A stretch of 64,000 bases of DNA from the NCBI RefSeq assembly GCF_002113375.1, contig NZ_NEHO01000023.1:1-64000 (forward strand). The letters run 5' to 3'. The translations under genes were made by a program, and so were the position numbers. The DNA is from Pseudomonas sp. R37(2017) (GTDB lineage: Bacteria; Pseudomonadota; Gammaproteobacteria; Pseudomonadales; Pseudomonadaceae). Shown piece after piece: positions 41,617 through 51,313 of this stretch (the stretch's first letter is position 1; each line of letters starts with the position of its first letter). The notes beneath the pieces were generated by a model. That model made no database searches. It saw only the letters and a list, made by a program, of their open reading frames with translations, and was not told the origin of the DNA.

Positions 41617-41760
41617 TACAGGAGCGAGCCCTGTGGCGAGGGGGCTTGCCCCCGTTGGGTTGCGAAGCAGCCCCAAAATCTCTGGTGCACCATAGATCTT
41701 GTGAGTGCTACGCACTCAAACGGGGGCAAGCCCCCTCGCCACAGGGCTCGCTCCTACAGG
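41617..41760. repeat. Long REP palindrome upstream of a LysR gene
   Basis: TACAGGAGCGAGCCCTGTGGCGAGGGGGCTTGCCCCCGTT pairs with the inverse AACGGGGGCAAGCCCCCTCGCCACAGGGCTCGCTCCTACAGG across a ~65-bp centre. This belongs to the GGCGAGGGGGCTTGCCCCC subtype of Pseudomonas REP elements. It ends 10 bp before the ATG of the LysR gene and its outer arm supplies the sequence CAGGAA before that ATG. Confidence 0.85.
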
Positions 41761-41770
41761 AATCGACTCG

Positions 41771-42658
<888 letters not shown>

Positions 42659-42665
42659 CCCTCGC

Positions 42666-43118
42666 CTACGGCTTGAGGATCAGCAGCGGCTCGCCTTTTT
42701 TCACGATGTAGGTCGCCAGTTCCGCTGCCTTGTCCCGGCCTGTGTTCTTCGCCACATGCGCGACGCCTTCGGGGATGTACAACGAATCGCCGGCCTTGAG
42801 CGTTACCGGTGCCCGCCCTTCCAATTGATACTCGAAGGTGCCGCTGATCACATGCGCCACCTCTACCCCCGGATGAGCATGCCTCGGCGCTGCGACGCCC
42901 GGATCGAAGTCGACGAGCACCTGAATGACTTCGTGATCGGCGGCGCCCAGGTCATCGCGCAACAGGTCCGTGCGATGCAGCCCTTGTTGCCAGCTTTTGA
43001 CGACTGGAGCCGCCTGTACTTCCTGGGCTTGGGAGAGGCTCGCAAAGGTCGCGAGCCCTGCGGCGGCCAGAACCAACCCCAGCTTGCCGATGGTGTGACG
43101 GGTGTGGGTACGCAACAT
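42666..43118 (-). CDS. Exported cupin protein
   Basis: A 150-residue protein with signal peptide (TIGKLGLVLAAAGLATFASLSQAQ) and a cupin barrel. Motif 1 is PRHAHPGVEVAHVISGTFEYQLEG, motif 2 is PEGVAHVAKNTG. A metal-binding oxygenase-like or sugar-binding role is possible; no substrate visible. The ATG at 43118 has GGAGG upstream. It converges with the LysR gene, ending 8 bp away. Confidence 0.8.
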   Translation of the reverse strand: MLRTHTRHTIGKLGLVLAAAGLATFASLSQAQEVQAAPVVKSWQQGLHRTDLLRDDLGAADHEVIQVLVDFDPGVAAPRHAHPGVEVAHVISGTFEYQLEGRAPVTLKAGDSLYIPEGVAHVAKNTGRDKAAELATYIVKKGEPLLILKP

Positions 43119-43366
43119 AGTCTTTCCTCCAGTTGAACCACGCCTGGCCGCGTCGGAAGCGGCGCGATGCCGGTGGGTCCATTTGAAGGCAGTCGTGTAT
43201 CGCCCGGGTGTCGGGAAACGGCGATTTTGTATGCCTGGGTAACGACGGATGTCGCGGATACCTGCGGATACAATCCTGCCGCTGCCAGAGTCGCTGCCCG
43301 AGGGTAATTCCCTGGGGCTGCCGCGCATTGTGGATGGTCGGTGAACGGAAAACTCCATTGTGTTTA
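43119..43366. other. Region upstream of the exported cupin gene
   Basis: A 248-bp stretch with the presumed cupin promoter; no gene supported. Confidence 0.35.
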
Positions 43367-43466
43367 CTGTAGGAGCGAGCCTGCTCGCGATGGACTCAAG
43401 AGCACCGCGTTTAGCCAGCCAGCATGCGGATTCGTTAATGGCCTCGCGAGCTGGCTCGCTCCTACA
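43367..43466. repeat. REPIN
   Basis: CTGTAGGAGCGAGCCTGCTCGCGA and TCGCGAGCTGGCTCGCTCCTACA are inverted arms around a 54-bp spacer distinct from the others. It lies between the cupin and M24 peptidase genes. Confidence 0.85.
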
Positions 43467-43539
43467 ACAGGCGCTCACGCTGTGCGTCCAGCAACACCAG
43501 ACAATCCAACCGAGGATGAAAAACACCAGGAGGCCTTGT

Positions 43540-44205
43540 TCAAATCAGCAAGTCTTCATAGAACGCGCCAAATGGACGCTCGGGATGGGCAAGCTGGATT
43601 TCCAGAATCCACAGGCCGGTGTTCGGATATTGATCCAGATCCCCGAGGTCGCCGCCCCGGTAAATCGCATGGGGAAAATCGCTGACCCTGTGACCCTTGA
43701 TATCGAGGTTGAGCGTCCAGCCCATGGTCTGCGCTTGAGCGGCCGCAAAGTCGTAAAGCGCCACCCCCGAAACCCGCTCGCTGCGCCAGAAGCTTTCGAC
43801 CCGATTGAACAGCTCCTTGGCCGCCGCGGCACAGGCAATCATTTGCGGATCGGAACCGGTGGTGAACGTCGCGCCGGCATCGCCTTCATGTCCCTGCCAC
43901 ACCACCCCCATGTCGATGAAGAAAATGTCGTCGGTCCCCAGCACGGGATCGCCATCCGAGCGCTGCTTGAAGGTCTTGAGCGTGTTGCCGCCGAAGCGGA
44001 TCAGCAACGGATGCCAGATCCGGTCCATACCCAGTTCCGCCAGGATCTCTTTGCCTCGCGCCTGTGCCTCGGATTCGCGTATGCCGGGGGTGATGACACG
44101 GGCGATCTGTTCGATGGCCTTCCAGGTCATTTGCTGTGCGTGACGCATCGACTCGAGCGCATAACGCTCACCTACCGCCTCTTTGTTGCTCAAGACCGTA
44201 CTCAT
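43540..44205 (-). CDS. M24 family metallopeptidase (Xaa-Pro aminopeptidase-like)
   Basis: A 221-residue protein with the pita-bread catalytic domain of the M24 group. Metal-site Asp are in FFIDMGVVWQGHEGDAG; a His is in DIKGHRVSDFPHAIYRGGDLG, and a C-terminal Glu in LEIQLAH. It is shorter than full aminopeptidase P (~440) because the N-terminal domain is absent, as in several small M24 proteins. Start MSTVLSNKEA (44205) or one codon earlier. May cleave N-terminal residues next to proline, or act on a small amide; unproven. Confidence 0.75.
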   Translation of the reverse strand: MSTVLSNKEAVGERYALESMRHAQQMTWKAIEQIARVITPGIRESEAQARGKEILAELGMDRIWHPLLIRFGGNTLKTFKQRSDGDPVLGTDDIFFIDMGVVWQGHEGDAGATFTTGSDPQMIACAAAAKELFNRVESFWRSERVSGVALYDFAAAQAQTMGWTLNLDIKGHRVSDFPHAIYRGGDLGDLDQYPNTGLWILEIQLAHPERPFGAFYEDLLI

Positions 44206-44287
44206 CATTCATTCCCTTGGTAAGAAAACGCAGGCCAACCGCTATATAGTTTTGTATATTGCGATATTCAATATCAAAGATAAAGCC

Positions 44288-44494
44288 ATGACCCAGGCTT
44301 CACCTGACCTTATGACAATCGCCAGCACCGTGACCGGTGATCAATTCGGCGCGCTGGATCACGTCCTCAGGCCCACAGTGACGCGCATCCGCCAGCGCAA
44401 TCAGCAATTGATCCTGAAGGCGGCCAGCAAAGAGTTTTCGGTGACTGGATTCGACGCTACCCAGGATCTCGAACGGCCGCCAAGGGTCGGATAG
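44288..44494 (+). pseudogene. 5' fragment of a TetR family regulator
   Basis: The ATG at 44288 opens a frame with RIRQRNQQLILKAASKEF and SVTGFDATQ, the first helix and beginning of a TetR HTH. The similarity stops at FDATQDL, where GGGTCGGATAGCGACGG (44484-44500) brings a stop codon. The rest of the HTH and the ligand domain are missing. The break coincides with a repeat also seen near the recombinase ends, so insertion or recombination may have removed the remainder. Confidence 0.65.
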
Positions 44495-44500
44495 CGACGG
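44484..44500. repeat. Short dispersed repeat shared with the recombinase flanks
   Basis: GGGTCGGATAGCGACGG occurs here and at 12805-12821. The preceding bases also align (gaacggccgccaa versus gaacggctgctga). A 16-bp inverted match lies at 1612-1627. Confidence 0.6.
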
Positions 44501-44508
44501 CCTTGCCG

Positions 44509-45705
44509 CTATTCACTGCGCAGTGCCGCCACCGGATGCAGGCGGGCCGCCCGCAGTGCCGGAGCCAGGCCGGCGAGAATGCCGAGCACCGCCGCCAGCA
44601 GCAACGCCAGCAGCAGAAACAGCGGCTGCAGCGCCAAGGGCAGGCTCGGCATGACCAGGTGCAGTAGCCCGAGCAGGAGCCCCATCAACAGCAGACCAAG
44701 CAGGCCACCGGCCAGGGACAGCAGCGTCGCTTCGGCGAGAAACAGCCCGAGCACCTGCCGCGGACTGGCACCAATCGCCCGCAACAGGCCGATTTCCGCC
44801 GTGCGCTCGCCCACAGTGGTCGTCATGATGGTGAGAATGCCGACGGCGCCAACCAACAGTGAAATGCCCCCCAAGGCACCGATGGCCAGGCTCAGGGTGC
44901 CGAGAACGCGGTTGAAGCTGCGCAGCATGTCGTCCTGGGTGCTCAGGCTGAAGTCCTCCACGCCGTGCCGTTCGCCGAGCACCTGGCGAATCTGTCGACT
45001 CAACGCCTGCGAAGTGGTGCCGGCGCCGAACACCACATGGGCCTTGACCACCCCGGTACGGTTGAACAGGCTTTCGGCCCAATCCACCGGGATGTAGGCG
45101 ATATCGTCGAGGTTGAAGCCGAGCAACTGGCCCTTCTGCGCCATCACGCCGATCACCCGGAAACGCACGCCGCCGACGCGGATCAGTTCGCCCAGCGGAT
45201 TGCGTGTACCGAACAGCTCGACACGCAGTTGATGGCCGAGCACCACATAAGGCGGCGAGCGACCGTCACGGGCCACGGGCAGGAACTCGCCCAGGCTCAG
45301 CTGCATGCGCCAGGCCTGCGCCAGTTGATGGCCGCCACCGAGAATGTCGCTGCGCCGGCTCAGTTGGCCGAACTGGATATCCCCGCTGCCCGGAATGATC
45401 GGCACCGCCGCCTCGACATGGGGCAAGCGTCGCAGGGTGTCGATATCACCGATAGTCAGTGGCCGTACGCTGCCGAGCAGGCCGCCGAGGCCGCTGGTCT
45501 GGGTCTTGCCCGGGCGCACGGTGATGATCCGCGTGCCAAACTGCGAGAAGTTCTCCAGCACATAGCCGCGCACGCCTTCGCCTATGGCCGTGAGCAGCGT
45601 CACGGCGGCTATCCCGATCGCGATCCCGAGCAGGGTCAGCAGGCTGCGCAAGGGGCGACAGGTCAGCGCCGAGCTGGTCAGCCGCAAACCATCCTGCCAG
45701 CGCAT
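44509..45705 (-). CDS. ABC transporter permease (MacB/FtsX-like), second
   Basis: A 398-residue inner-membrane permease with the MacB layout: one N-terminal TM (RSLLTLLGIAIGIAAVTLLTAIGEGVRGYV), a periplasmic core domain, and three C-terminal TMs around ERTAEIGLLRAIGASPRQVLGLFLAEATLLS. The start MRWQDGLRLTSS at 45705 overlaps the previous gene's stop. Unlike MacB it lacks a fused ATPase; the separate ATPase gene lies upstream. Confidence 0.87.
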   Translation of the reverse strand: MRWQDGLRLTSSALTCRPLRSLLTLLGIAIGIAAVTLLTAIGEGVRGYVLENFSQFGTRIITVRPGKTQTSGLGGLLGSVRPLTIGDIDTLRRLPHVEAAVPIIPGSGDIQFGQLSRRSDILGGGHQLAQAWRMQLSLGEFLPVARDGRSPPYVVLGHQLRVELFGTRNPLGELIRVGGVRFRVIGVMAQKGQLLGFNLDDIAYIPVDWAESLFNRTGVVKAHVVFGAGTTSQALSRQIRQVLGERHGVEDFSLSTQDDMLRSFNRVLGTLSLAIGALGGISLLVGAVGILTIMTTTVGERTAEIGLLRAIGASPRQVLGLFLAEATLLSLAGGLLGLLLMGLLLGLLHLVMPSLPLALQPLFLLLALLLAAVLGILAGLAPALRAARLHPVAALRSE

Positions 45706-46916
45706 CAGTGCGCTCCCGGCGGGCGTAGCGCCGCCACCGGTTCCAGCGCCGAGGCCCGAGCGGCCGGCAGCCAGGCGAACAGCAACGCCGTGCCGAGTGC
45801 CAGCAGTACCGCGCCAGCCCGCGCCCACCAGGGCGCATAGAGCGGCAGATCGAACGCCAGGCGCCCCAGCCAGAGCAAGGTTTCGGCCAGAAGCAGCCCC
45901 GCCAGCGCCCCCGTCAGGGCGAGCAGCGCCGCCTCGCCGAGGAACAGCAGGCGCAGCTGCGCCGCCGTCGCACCTATGGCTTTGAGCAGGCCGATTTCGG
46001 CGCTGCGCTGGCTCACCGCAATCCAGGTCACGTTCATGATCAGGATGCCTGCCACCAGCAGGCTGATCGCGGCAATCCCGGCCACCGCCAGGGTCAGTAC
46101 CGCGAGTATCTCGTCGAAGGCACTGAGCACACTGTCCTGACTGACCAGGGTGATGTCTTCCTCACCCTCGTGGCGCTCCTTGAGCGCGGCGATTATCAAC
46201 CGCTTGCTACGGTCGAGAAAGCTCGGACCACGCACCTCGACAAACACCCGCAACAACCCCTCGCGATTGAACAAGGCCTGGGCACTGGCCACCGGGATGA
46301 TCAACATCTCGGCGAAATCCATCCCCAGGGATTCGCCCCGCTCATCGAGGATGCCGACCACCCGGAAGCGCCGGTTGCCGGCGCGCAACCATTCACCCAG
46401 TGCCGGGCGCGCACCGAACAGCTCGCGCCGGAGTTTGCCGCCAATCACGCAGACGGCCTCGGCCTGTTCAGGGTCCAGCGCCGGCAGGGGCTGGCCCTGG
46501 ACGACCTTCAATTGGCGAATGGCGAAGAAGTCCCGGGTGGCGCCCAGGGCCAGCACCTCACGATTGCGGTTGCCGACTATCACCTCCATCTGCCCGGCCT
46601 GCAGCGGCGCGACCCGGCGGATGCCCGGCAACCGGGTGATGGCCTGGACGTCCTGCAAGGTCAACTCGTGCGGCGTCAGGCCGGTGAGCGGCGGCATGCG
46701 CCCCGTGGTTTCCTTGCGGCCCGGGAAAACGATCAGGATGTCGCGCCCGAGCAGCGAGAACTCGTTCAGGACGAAAGCCCGCGCGCCCGTGCCGAGACCG
46801 GTGAGCAGGTTGACCGCAACCACCCCGATGGCGATGGCCAGCAACAGCATCAGGCTGCGCGAGCGATGCCCACGCAGGGCGCCGAGCCAGAAGCCCAGGG
46901 CATCGGCAGCGCGCAT
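45705..46916 (-). CDS. ABC transporter permease (MacB/FtsX-like), first
   Basis: A 403-residue permease of the same type (RSRSLMLLLAIAIGVVAVNLLTGLGTGARAFV at the N-terminus and QRSAEIGLLKAIGATAAQLRLLFLGEAALLA near the end). Related to, but clearly distinct from, the next permease, so the pair may form a heterodimer. The ATPase gene stops at its start codon (overlap). Confidence 0.87.
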   Translation of the reverse strand: MRAADALGFWLGALRGHRSRSLMLLLAIAIGVVAVNLLTGLGTGARAFVLNEFSLLGRDILIVFPGRKETTGRMPPLTGLTPHELTLQDVQAITRLPGIRRVAPLQAGQMEVIVGNRNREVLALGATRDFFAIRQLKVVQGQPLPALDPEQAEAVCVIGGKLRRELFGARPALGEWLRAGNRRFRVVGILDERGESLGMDFAEMLIIPVASAQALFNREGLLRVFVEVRGPSFLDRSKRLIIAALKERHEGEEDITLVSQDSVLSAFDEILAVLTLAVAGIAAISLLVAGILIMNVTWIAVSQRSAEIGLLKAIGATAAQLRLLFLGEAALLALTGALAGLLLAETLLWLGRLAFDLPLYAPWWARAGAVLLALGTALLFAWLPAARASALEPVAALRPPGAH

Positions 46917-47602
46917 CAGACCAACGCCCGCTGCGGCGCAGCGCTGTGGATCCGCCCGTCACGCATGTGTAACTGGCGCTGCGCGCGGGCGCCCAGGCTG
47001 GCGTCGTGGGTCACCACTATCAGGGTCAGGCCCTCGCCGTTGAGCTCCTCCAGCAGGTTGAAGACCTCGGCGCCGGCCTGGCTATCGAGATTGCCGGTGG
47101 GCTCGTCGGCCAACAACAGTGCCGGTTGCATGACCATCGCCCGGGCGATGGCGACGCGCTGGCGCTGACCACCGGACAGCTCGGCCGGGCGGTGGGCAAT
47201 GCGCTCGCCCAGCCCCAGGCGCGCCACCAATTGGCTGCTGCGCTTGTGCCGTTGCGCCGCGCCGATGCCGGCGAGGACCATCGGCAGTTCGATATTTTCC
47301 AGCACCGTCAGCCGTGCGATCAGGTGGTAGGACTGGAACACGAAACCTATCAGCCGGCTGCGCAATTGGGCGCGCCGCGCCTCGCTCAGCGTCGCCGTGG
47401 CCTCGCCCTGCAGCCAGTATTCGCCGGCACTCGGCGCATCGAGCAAACCGAGGATGTTGAGCAGGGTCGACTTGCCCGAGCCCGACGGACCCATCACCGC
47501 CACGTAGTCGCCGGCGGCGATGTCCAGGTCCAGGCCATCCAGCCCCATCACCTGCTGCTCGCCCAACTGGAAGCTGCGGCTGCCGCCGCGCAGGCGGATC
47601 AT
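46916..47602 (-). CDS. ABC transporter ATP-binding protein (MacB/LolD-like)
   Basis: A 228-residue ATPase with Walker A MGPSGSGKSTLLNILG, Q-loop FVFQSYHLIARLTV, signature LSGGQRQRVAIARA and Walker B LLLADEPTGNLD. It matches the MacB/LolD/FtsE class that moves substrates out of the periplasm by mechanotransmission rather than across the membrane. Its ATG overlaps the end of the adaptor gene by 4 bp. Confidence 0.92.
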   Translation of the reverse strand: MIRLRGGSRSFQLGEQQVMGLDGLDLDIAAGDYVAVMGPSGSGKSTLLNILGLLDAPSAGEYWLQGEATATLSEARRAQLRSRLIGFVFQSYHLIARLTVLENIELPMVLAGIGAAQRHKRSSQLVARLGLGERIAHRPAELSGGQRQRVAIARAMVMQPALLLADEPTGNLDSQAGAEVFNLLEELNGEGLTLIVVTHDASLGARAQRQLHMRDGRIHSAAPQRALV

Positions 47603-48750
47603 TTCTCAGTCTCCGGCGCAGCCACCGGGATCACCGACACGGTGTCCTTGAGCCCTTCCTGGTCGAGGCTGGCGACTATACGCGCGTCCTCGTCCAGCCC
47701 AGCGAGCACTTCGGTCCAGCGCCAGTTGCTCAACCCGGTTTGCACCTCCACCTCGCGCAACACCCGGGCGCTCGGGTCATATCGCAGCACACGCCGCCCC
47801 TCCAGCAGGGTCTCGGTGGGGATGCGCAAAGCACGTGCATGCTGCTCCAGGAGGATCTCGACATCGGCGCTATAGCCGGTAAGCAGGACCAGATCGGCCG
47901 GCGGCTGGTCGAAGCGCACCTCGACATCGACGGTGCGCGCCTGCTTCTCCAGTTCACGCACATAGGGCGCGATGCGGCTGACGCGGCCGGCGAAATGCTG
48001 GCCTCGGAAGGCATCCAGGCTGATGCGCACGGCGGTTCCGGGGTGGACCCGGGCAGCGTCCACCTCATCGATCGGCGCCTCGACATACAGGCAGCTGTCG
48101 TCGATCAGATCGACCGCTGGCGGCGTGGGAATACCCGGCGGCGAAGGAGTAACGAACTCGCCGAGTTCGCCATTGATTTCTGCGACTATGCCGTCGAATG
48201 GCGCGCGCAGGGTCGCCTGCTCCAGCAGTGAACGCTGCAACTGCAGGTTGGCGTCGGCCTCGCGGATCCGCACGTCACTGGCACTGCACATCAACTTCGC
48301 CAGGTTTGCCTTGGTCTCGGCCTGATCGAGGCGATCGGCGGCAACCAACTTGCGGTCGGCCAGTTGGCCCAGGCGCTCGAGGTCGCGCCGGTCCAGATGA
48401 GCCTGCTGGCAACGCTGTTCGCGGGCGTTGCGTTGGGCCTCCAGACGCGCCTCGGCCTCCTGCAACCGGGCCTGTTGCTCGTCCTGCCGCAGGCGCATGA
48501 GCACCTGGCCCGACTGGACCCGCTGGCCCTCGCCGACCAGCAACTCGGCAACCTGGCCGCCGACCTTGAAGGACAGATGCGAGCGTCGACAGGACTTCAG
48601 CGTACCCGCGCGAGTGTTGGCCACCAGCGTCTCCACCGGTCCCCGCTCAACCTCCAGCAGCCTGACCGGCAACGGCTGTGGTCGACTCAACCAACCGCCC
48701 AGCGCCACCAGACAGGCCAGCATCGACGTGCCAATCAACAATTTGCGCAT
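47599..48750 (-). CDS. MacA-like periplasmic adaptor (HlyD family)
   Basis: A 383-residue membrane-fusion protein with an N-terminal anchor (LLIGTSMLACLVALGGWL), lipoyl-like halves (VGGQVAELLVGEGQRVQSGQVLMRL and ATLRAPFDGIVAEINGELGEFV), a helical hairpin (DEQQARLQEAEARLEAQRNARE ...), and a C-terminal beta-barrel. It opens the four-gene operon adaptor-ATPase-permease-permease. No outer-membrane channel gene is nearby, so TolC-type protein from elsewhere would be needed. Substrate unknown. Confidence 0.9.
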   Translation of the reverse strand: MRKLLIGTSMLACLVALGGWLSRPQPLPVRLLEVERGPVETLVANTRAGTLKSCRRSHLSFKVGGQVAELLVGEGQRVQSGQVLMRLRQDEQQARLQEAEARLEAQRNAREQRCQQAHLDRRDLERLGQLADRKLVAADRLDQAETKANLAKLMCSASDVRIREADANLQLQRSLLEQATLRAPFDGIVAEINGELGEFVTPSPPGIPTPPAVDLIDDSCLYVEAPIDEVDAARVHPGTAVRISLDAFRGQHFAGRVSRIAPYVRELEKQARTVDVEVRFDQPPADLVLLTGYSADVEILLEQHARALRIPTETLLEGRRVLRYDPSARVLREVEVQTGLSNWRWTEVLAGLDEDARIVASLDQEGLKDTVSVIPVAAPETEK

Positions 48751-49188
48751 GGACTGTACCTCCTCCCCACAAGCTTGAGCCTAGGTCAGGAGGGTAAAAG
48801 CTCAACGCAAAACGTCATTTATCCGACGATTTTCGGACGAGCGTCAGATAAATGGCGTAATGAGATTTATTTCTCTCGCAACTGCTGTTGCCCAGCTATG
48901 CCAACTCAACAAGATTCCTTGCCGCGGCGACGCCATGCCGGCGAAGTATCCCCGGAAACCGGGCCACGCTTTGCCCATATACGAAGGTCTTCAAGCGGCC
49001 AAGAACAGTCGTTCAATCGGATGTCGCCTCGCCCGCTGACACTGCCTGCTGAAGAGCGAGCCGATCCGGATTATTACCTGCGTGGGGTCTACCTAACGTT
49101 CGAACGATAACGGATGGGAGGTGTCTACGAAATTAGGGGGGACTCACATCTATCCTGAATAATGTGCATGCCCTGTGGAGGAGAAATC
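48751..49188. other. 438-bp intergenic region
   Basis: It holds the promoter of the MacA-like operon (minus) and of the small gene at 49189 (plus). A frame ending LTLPAEERADPDYYLRG near 49021-49107 has some protein-like character, but no ribosome site and no recognised homologue. The rest shows nothing. Confidence 0.4.
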
Positions 49189-49422
49189 ATGCCATGTAGG
49201 GTTTGTTACAGCTTTCAAGGGAAGAGAGTAGCGTTTGAAATTGCTGCAAATCGACTCTCACCACATGACGCGGTGTGTTACGCATTGATCCATTCGGATG
49301 TTCCCTTCCATGCGAGTGGTGCGGATTGGACGGGCTGCTATTTATCCATCGCTGAGATAGCAAAGCGATACGGCATAACCGATGTCAGGCGGCATCAGTC
49401 CATTACACACCCAGCTCACTAG
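49189..49422 (+). CDS. Small protein, DUF6555-like
   Basis: A 77-residue protein starting MPCRVCYSFQGKRVAFEIAANRL and ending in IAEIAKRYGITDVRR. The layout (short beta N-terminus, central Cys/His region, C-terminal helix ERYGITDV) recalls the Pseudomonas DUF6555 family. This is from memory and not certain. Strong ribosome site GGAGGAG 6 nt before the ATG. Function unknown. Confidence 0.6.
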   Translation: MPCRVCYSFQGKRVAFEIAANRLSPHDAVCYALIHSDVPFHASGADWTGCYLSIAEIAKRYGITDVRRHQSITHPAH

Positions 49423-49438
49423 GCGCGCATCTCAGGGC

Positions 49439-49473
49439 CCCCTTACAGGCCCTCTACGGTGTCTGTAAGGGGT
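49439..49473 (+). terminator. Hairpin after the small DUF6555-like gene
   Basis: CCCCTTACAG and CTGTAAGGGG are perfect 10-bp arms around gccctctacggtgt. No T-run follows, so a Rho-independent role is uncertain. Confidence 0.5.
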
Positions 49474-49543
49474 CCAACTTATGATCAATTCGTGGACCAT
49501 TCAGCGAAGCGCCAATCGAAGCGCCTATTCGCGCGCACAAACA

Positions 49544-49569
49544 AACCGCCCCGCCAACGGCGGTTTTTT
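49544..49569 (+). terminator. Rho-independent terminator
   Basis: AACCGCC-ccgccaa-CGGCGGTT with TTTTT after it. On the + strand it lies about 120 bp beyond the small gene, and it borders the minus-strand accessory genes. Confidence 0.75.
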
Positions 49570-49596
49570 GTGCCCGGCATTGGCCCGCGCACCGCG

Positions 49597-49848
49597 TCAC
49601 AGTTCGACCACAACCCCCTTGAGCCCCACCGCGTCGGCAAAGTGCCCGACTGCCGTCAGGCTCGCCCAGGTGCGCACCTTCTCGCGCCGCGAGCGTACCG
49701 GGATCAGCCGCGCGCTCGGGCTGCCCAGGCGCACCGACAGCGACTAGTGTTTTTCATCCCCCGCGACCCGGCCGACCACCGCTTCCCACACTGCGTGCTG
49801 CTCGACCAGGGCGCGCAGCACCTCTTCCTGAATGCCCTCGCCAATCAT
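49597..49848 (-). pseudogene. Small accessory gene interrupted by an in-frame TAG
   Basis: Read through, the 83-codon frame is MIGEGIQEEVLRALVEQHAVWEAVVGR..., TAG at codon 35 (49744-49746), then SLSVRLGSPSARLIPVRSRREKVRTWASLTAVGHFADAVGLK. The part after the stop reads as protein-like as the part before. It overlaps the upstream gene by ATGA, so it belonged to the same operon. I do not recognise the family. Translation would give only 34 residues. Confidence 0.6.
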
Positions 49849-50372
49849 TGCTCCAGTTCCAATTGCCGCGCCGTGGCCGCGTTGTCGAAGGCCACATACA
49901 ACGCCTCGAGGCTTGCCGCATTCAGCGCCTTGACCGTCTCCAGCCCCAGGACGAAGCCTTCGGCGCGATCAGCCGCGCGCAGGCAGGCGGTCGGTGTGTC
50001 GGCCTGGGCGATGCGGACCAGCAGTTTCAGCGCTTGGGCATGCACCGCTGCCGGCAGGTTGTACGCGGCAAACGGGTCGTGCCCATCGCGGCCGCTCATT
50101 ACTCGGCCTCTTGGAGACGCGACGCGCTTGCACACCCGCTCTCGCACGCGGACAAGGGAGCGGAACGTGTCGCGGTCAATCACTTCGGCCTGAATCAGCG
50201 CCGAGGCCCAGGCTTGCGCATGTTCTGCGCGCAGCTCCAGAGCGGGCAAGTCGCGGGCCAGCTCCAGGCGGCGCACGATGTCATGCCAAGCGTCCTGCAG
50301 GGGGGTGGTCGGCAGACGGGGCGCCAGGGGTGACCGTTGGTCGGCGGGGAGCGGCAGTTGCTCGCGGGGCAT
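49845..50372 (-). CDS. Hypothetical accessory protein
   Basis: A 175-residue, mostly helical protein with basic and Ala/Leu-rich stretches (LQDAWHDIVRRLELARDLPALELRAEHAQAWASALIQ, AVHAQALKLLVRIAQAD). No membrane segment or known motif. Coupled to the interrupted gene downstream by ATGA. The surrounding small genes and terminators suggest an accessory cassette. I cannot name a function. Confidence 0.55.
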   Translation of the reverse strand: MPREQLPLPADQRSPLAPRLPTTPLQDAWHDIVRRLELARDLPALELRAEHAQAWASALIQAEVIDRDTFRSLVRVRERVCKRVASPRGRVMSGRDGHDPFAAYNLPAAVHAQALKLLVRIAQADTPTACLRAADRAEGFVLGLETVKALNAASLEALYVAFDNAATARQLELEQ

Positions 50373-50470
50373 GGCGAAAATCCTTTTTCGAGTGAGCGGC
50401 CGACTCGGCGTAAACCAGAGGATGAGGTTAGGGTAGACCAGTCCCTGGGGGACTGGTGGCCGTGGGGCCC

Positions 50471-50511
50471 AAAAAAGGCCCCCACACTCCTGACACGTGT
50501 GGGGGCCTATT
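50471..50511 (-). terminator. Strong terminator for the small minus-strand gene
   Basis: GGCCCCCACAC-tcctgacac-GTGTGGGGGCC, with AAAAAA on its left side, which becomes a T6 run on the minus strand. It lies 38 bp beyond the stop of the gene at 50549-50746. Confidence 0.85.
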
Positions 50512-50548
50512 TACCTTTCTCTCCGTTACTCGTAAAGCGTGGGACTTC

Positions 50549-50746
50549 CTACTCGACGGTAAATTCGCCGGAGTTTGGTGCGGTGTCTTTGGGCTTACCA
50601 ACCACGTAGTGCACTTGGATGCGCGCCGGGTCGGTCACGCTCGATGCTGACATCACAGCCAACAGCTTCCAGCCGTCCTGTAACGCCATGTTCACCTCGC
50701 GGTAATTGGTCAATTCATTCACGACGTAGGCTTCATGTAACTGCAT
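50549..50746 (-). CDS. Small hypothetical protein
   Basis: A 65-residue protein beginning MQLHEAYVVNELTNYREVNMALQDGWKLLAV and ending VHYVVGKPKDTAPN...EFTVE. This looks like a DUF1737-type fold (a WKLL turn between helix and strand), although I am not certain. ATG 50746 has AGGAGG 7 nt upstream. It has its own terminator. Function unknown. Confidence 0.7.
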   Translation of the reverse strand: MQLHEAYVVNELTNYREVNMALQDGWKLLAVMSASSVTDPARIQVHYVVGKPKDTAPNSGEFTVE

Positions 50747-51313
50747 CGTTCTGCCTCCTGAAGGTACTTTCAGCGTAGCAGGGCCTCGGCTAGCGGCGCG
50801 GGGGTTCCTTTCTGGTTGAGCGAAGTGGGATTTTCTCACTTCGGTTCGGGTCGTTACGGGTGCGCGAAGGGAAGGCGAATCCCTATCCACATGTCGGCTT
50901 CTCAAAGGTACAGGAGGAACAATACGTTCACTTTTCTGAGGTAATAAGTCTCTACTGGTTTGTCGAGTTCGAGCTCAAGTCAGATTGAAAGCCAACCCAG
51001 AAGCGACCAGCGCCCGATCCACATTGCATAGACCGGGCGCCGATCAATCCGCTCTAGTGCACCACTATCGGCACCATCACGGTTTTGCCAAAGGCTGATT
51101 TGTCGGTCGCCGTTGGGCTAGGCAACGGGCAACTGCCGGTGGTCGTCACTGCTATTGGCCGTTTTCTGCCCGACGCAAGAGGTAGAAAACGACCCGAAGC
51201 TGACGGAGGCGAAAGGCAGAAATCGACTCACATCGGCGGTACGTTTCGGGCAGGCAGGAGTAAGGACCGCAAAACCCGGTGGCCTTGCGAGGAGAGACTA
51301 CGTGAAGTTGCAA
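50747..51313. other. Gene-free interval with repeat hairpin
   Basis: No supported gene. At about 51148-51245 is a dispersed-family hairpin (gctattggccgttttctgcc then aggtagaaaacgacccgaagctg). The left part holds the promoter for the small gene at 50746. Confidence 0.5.
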
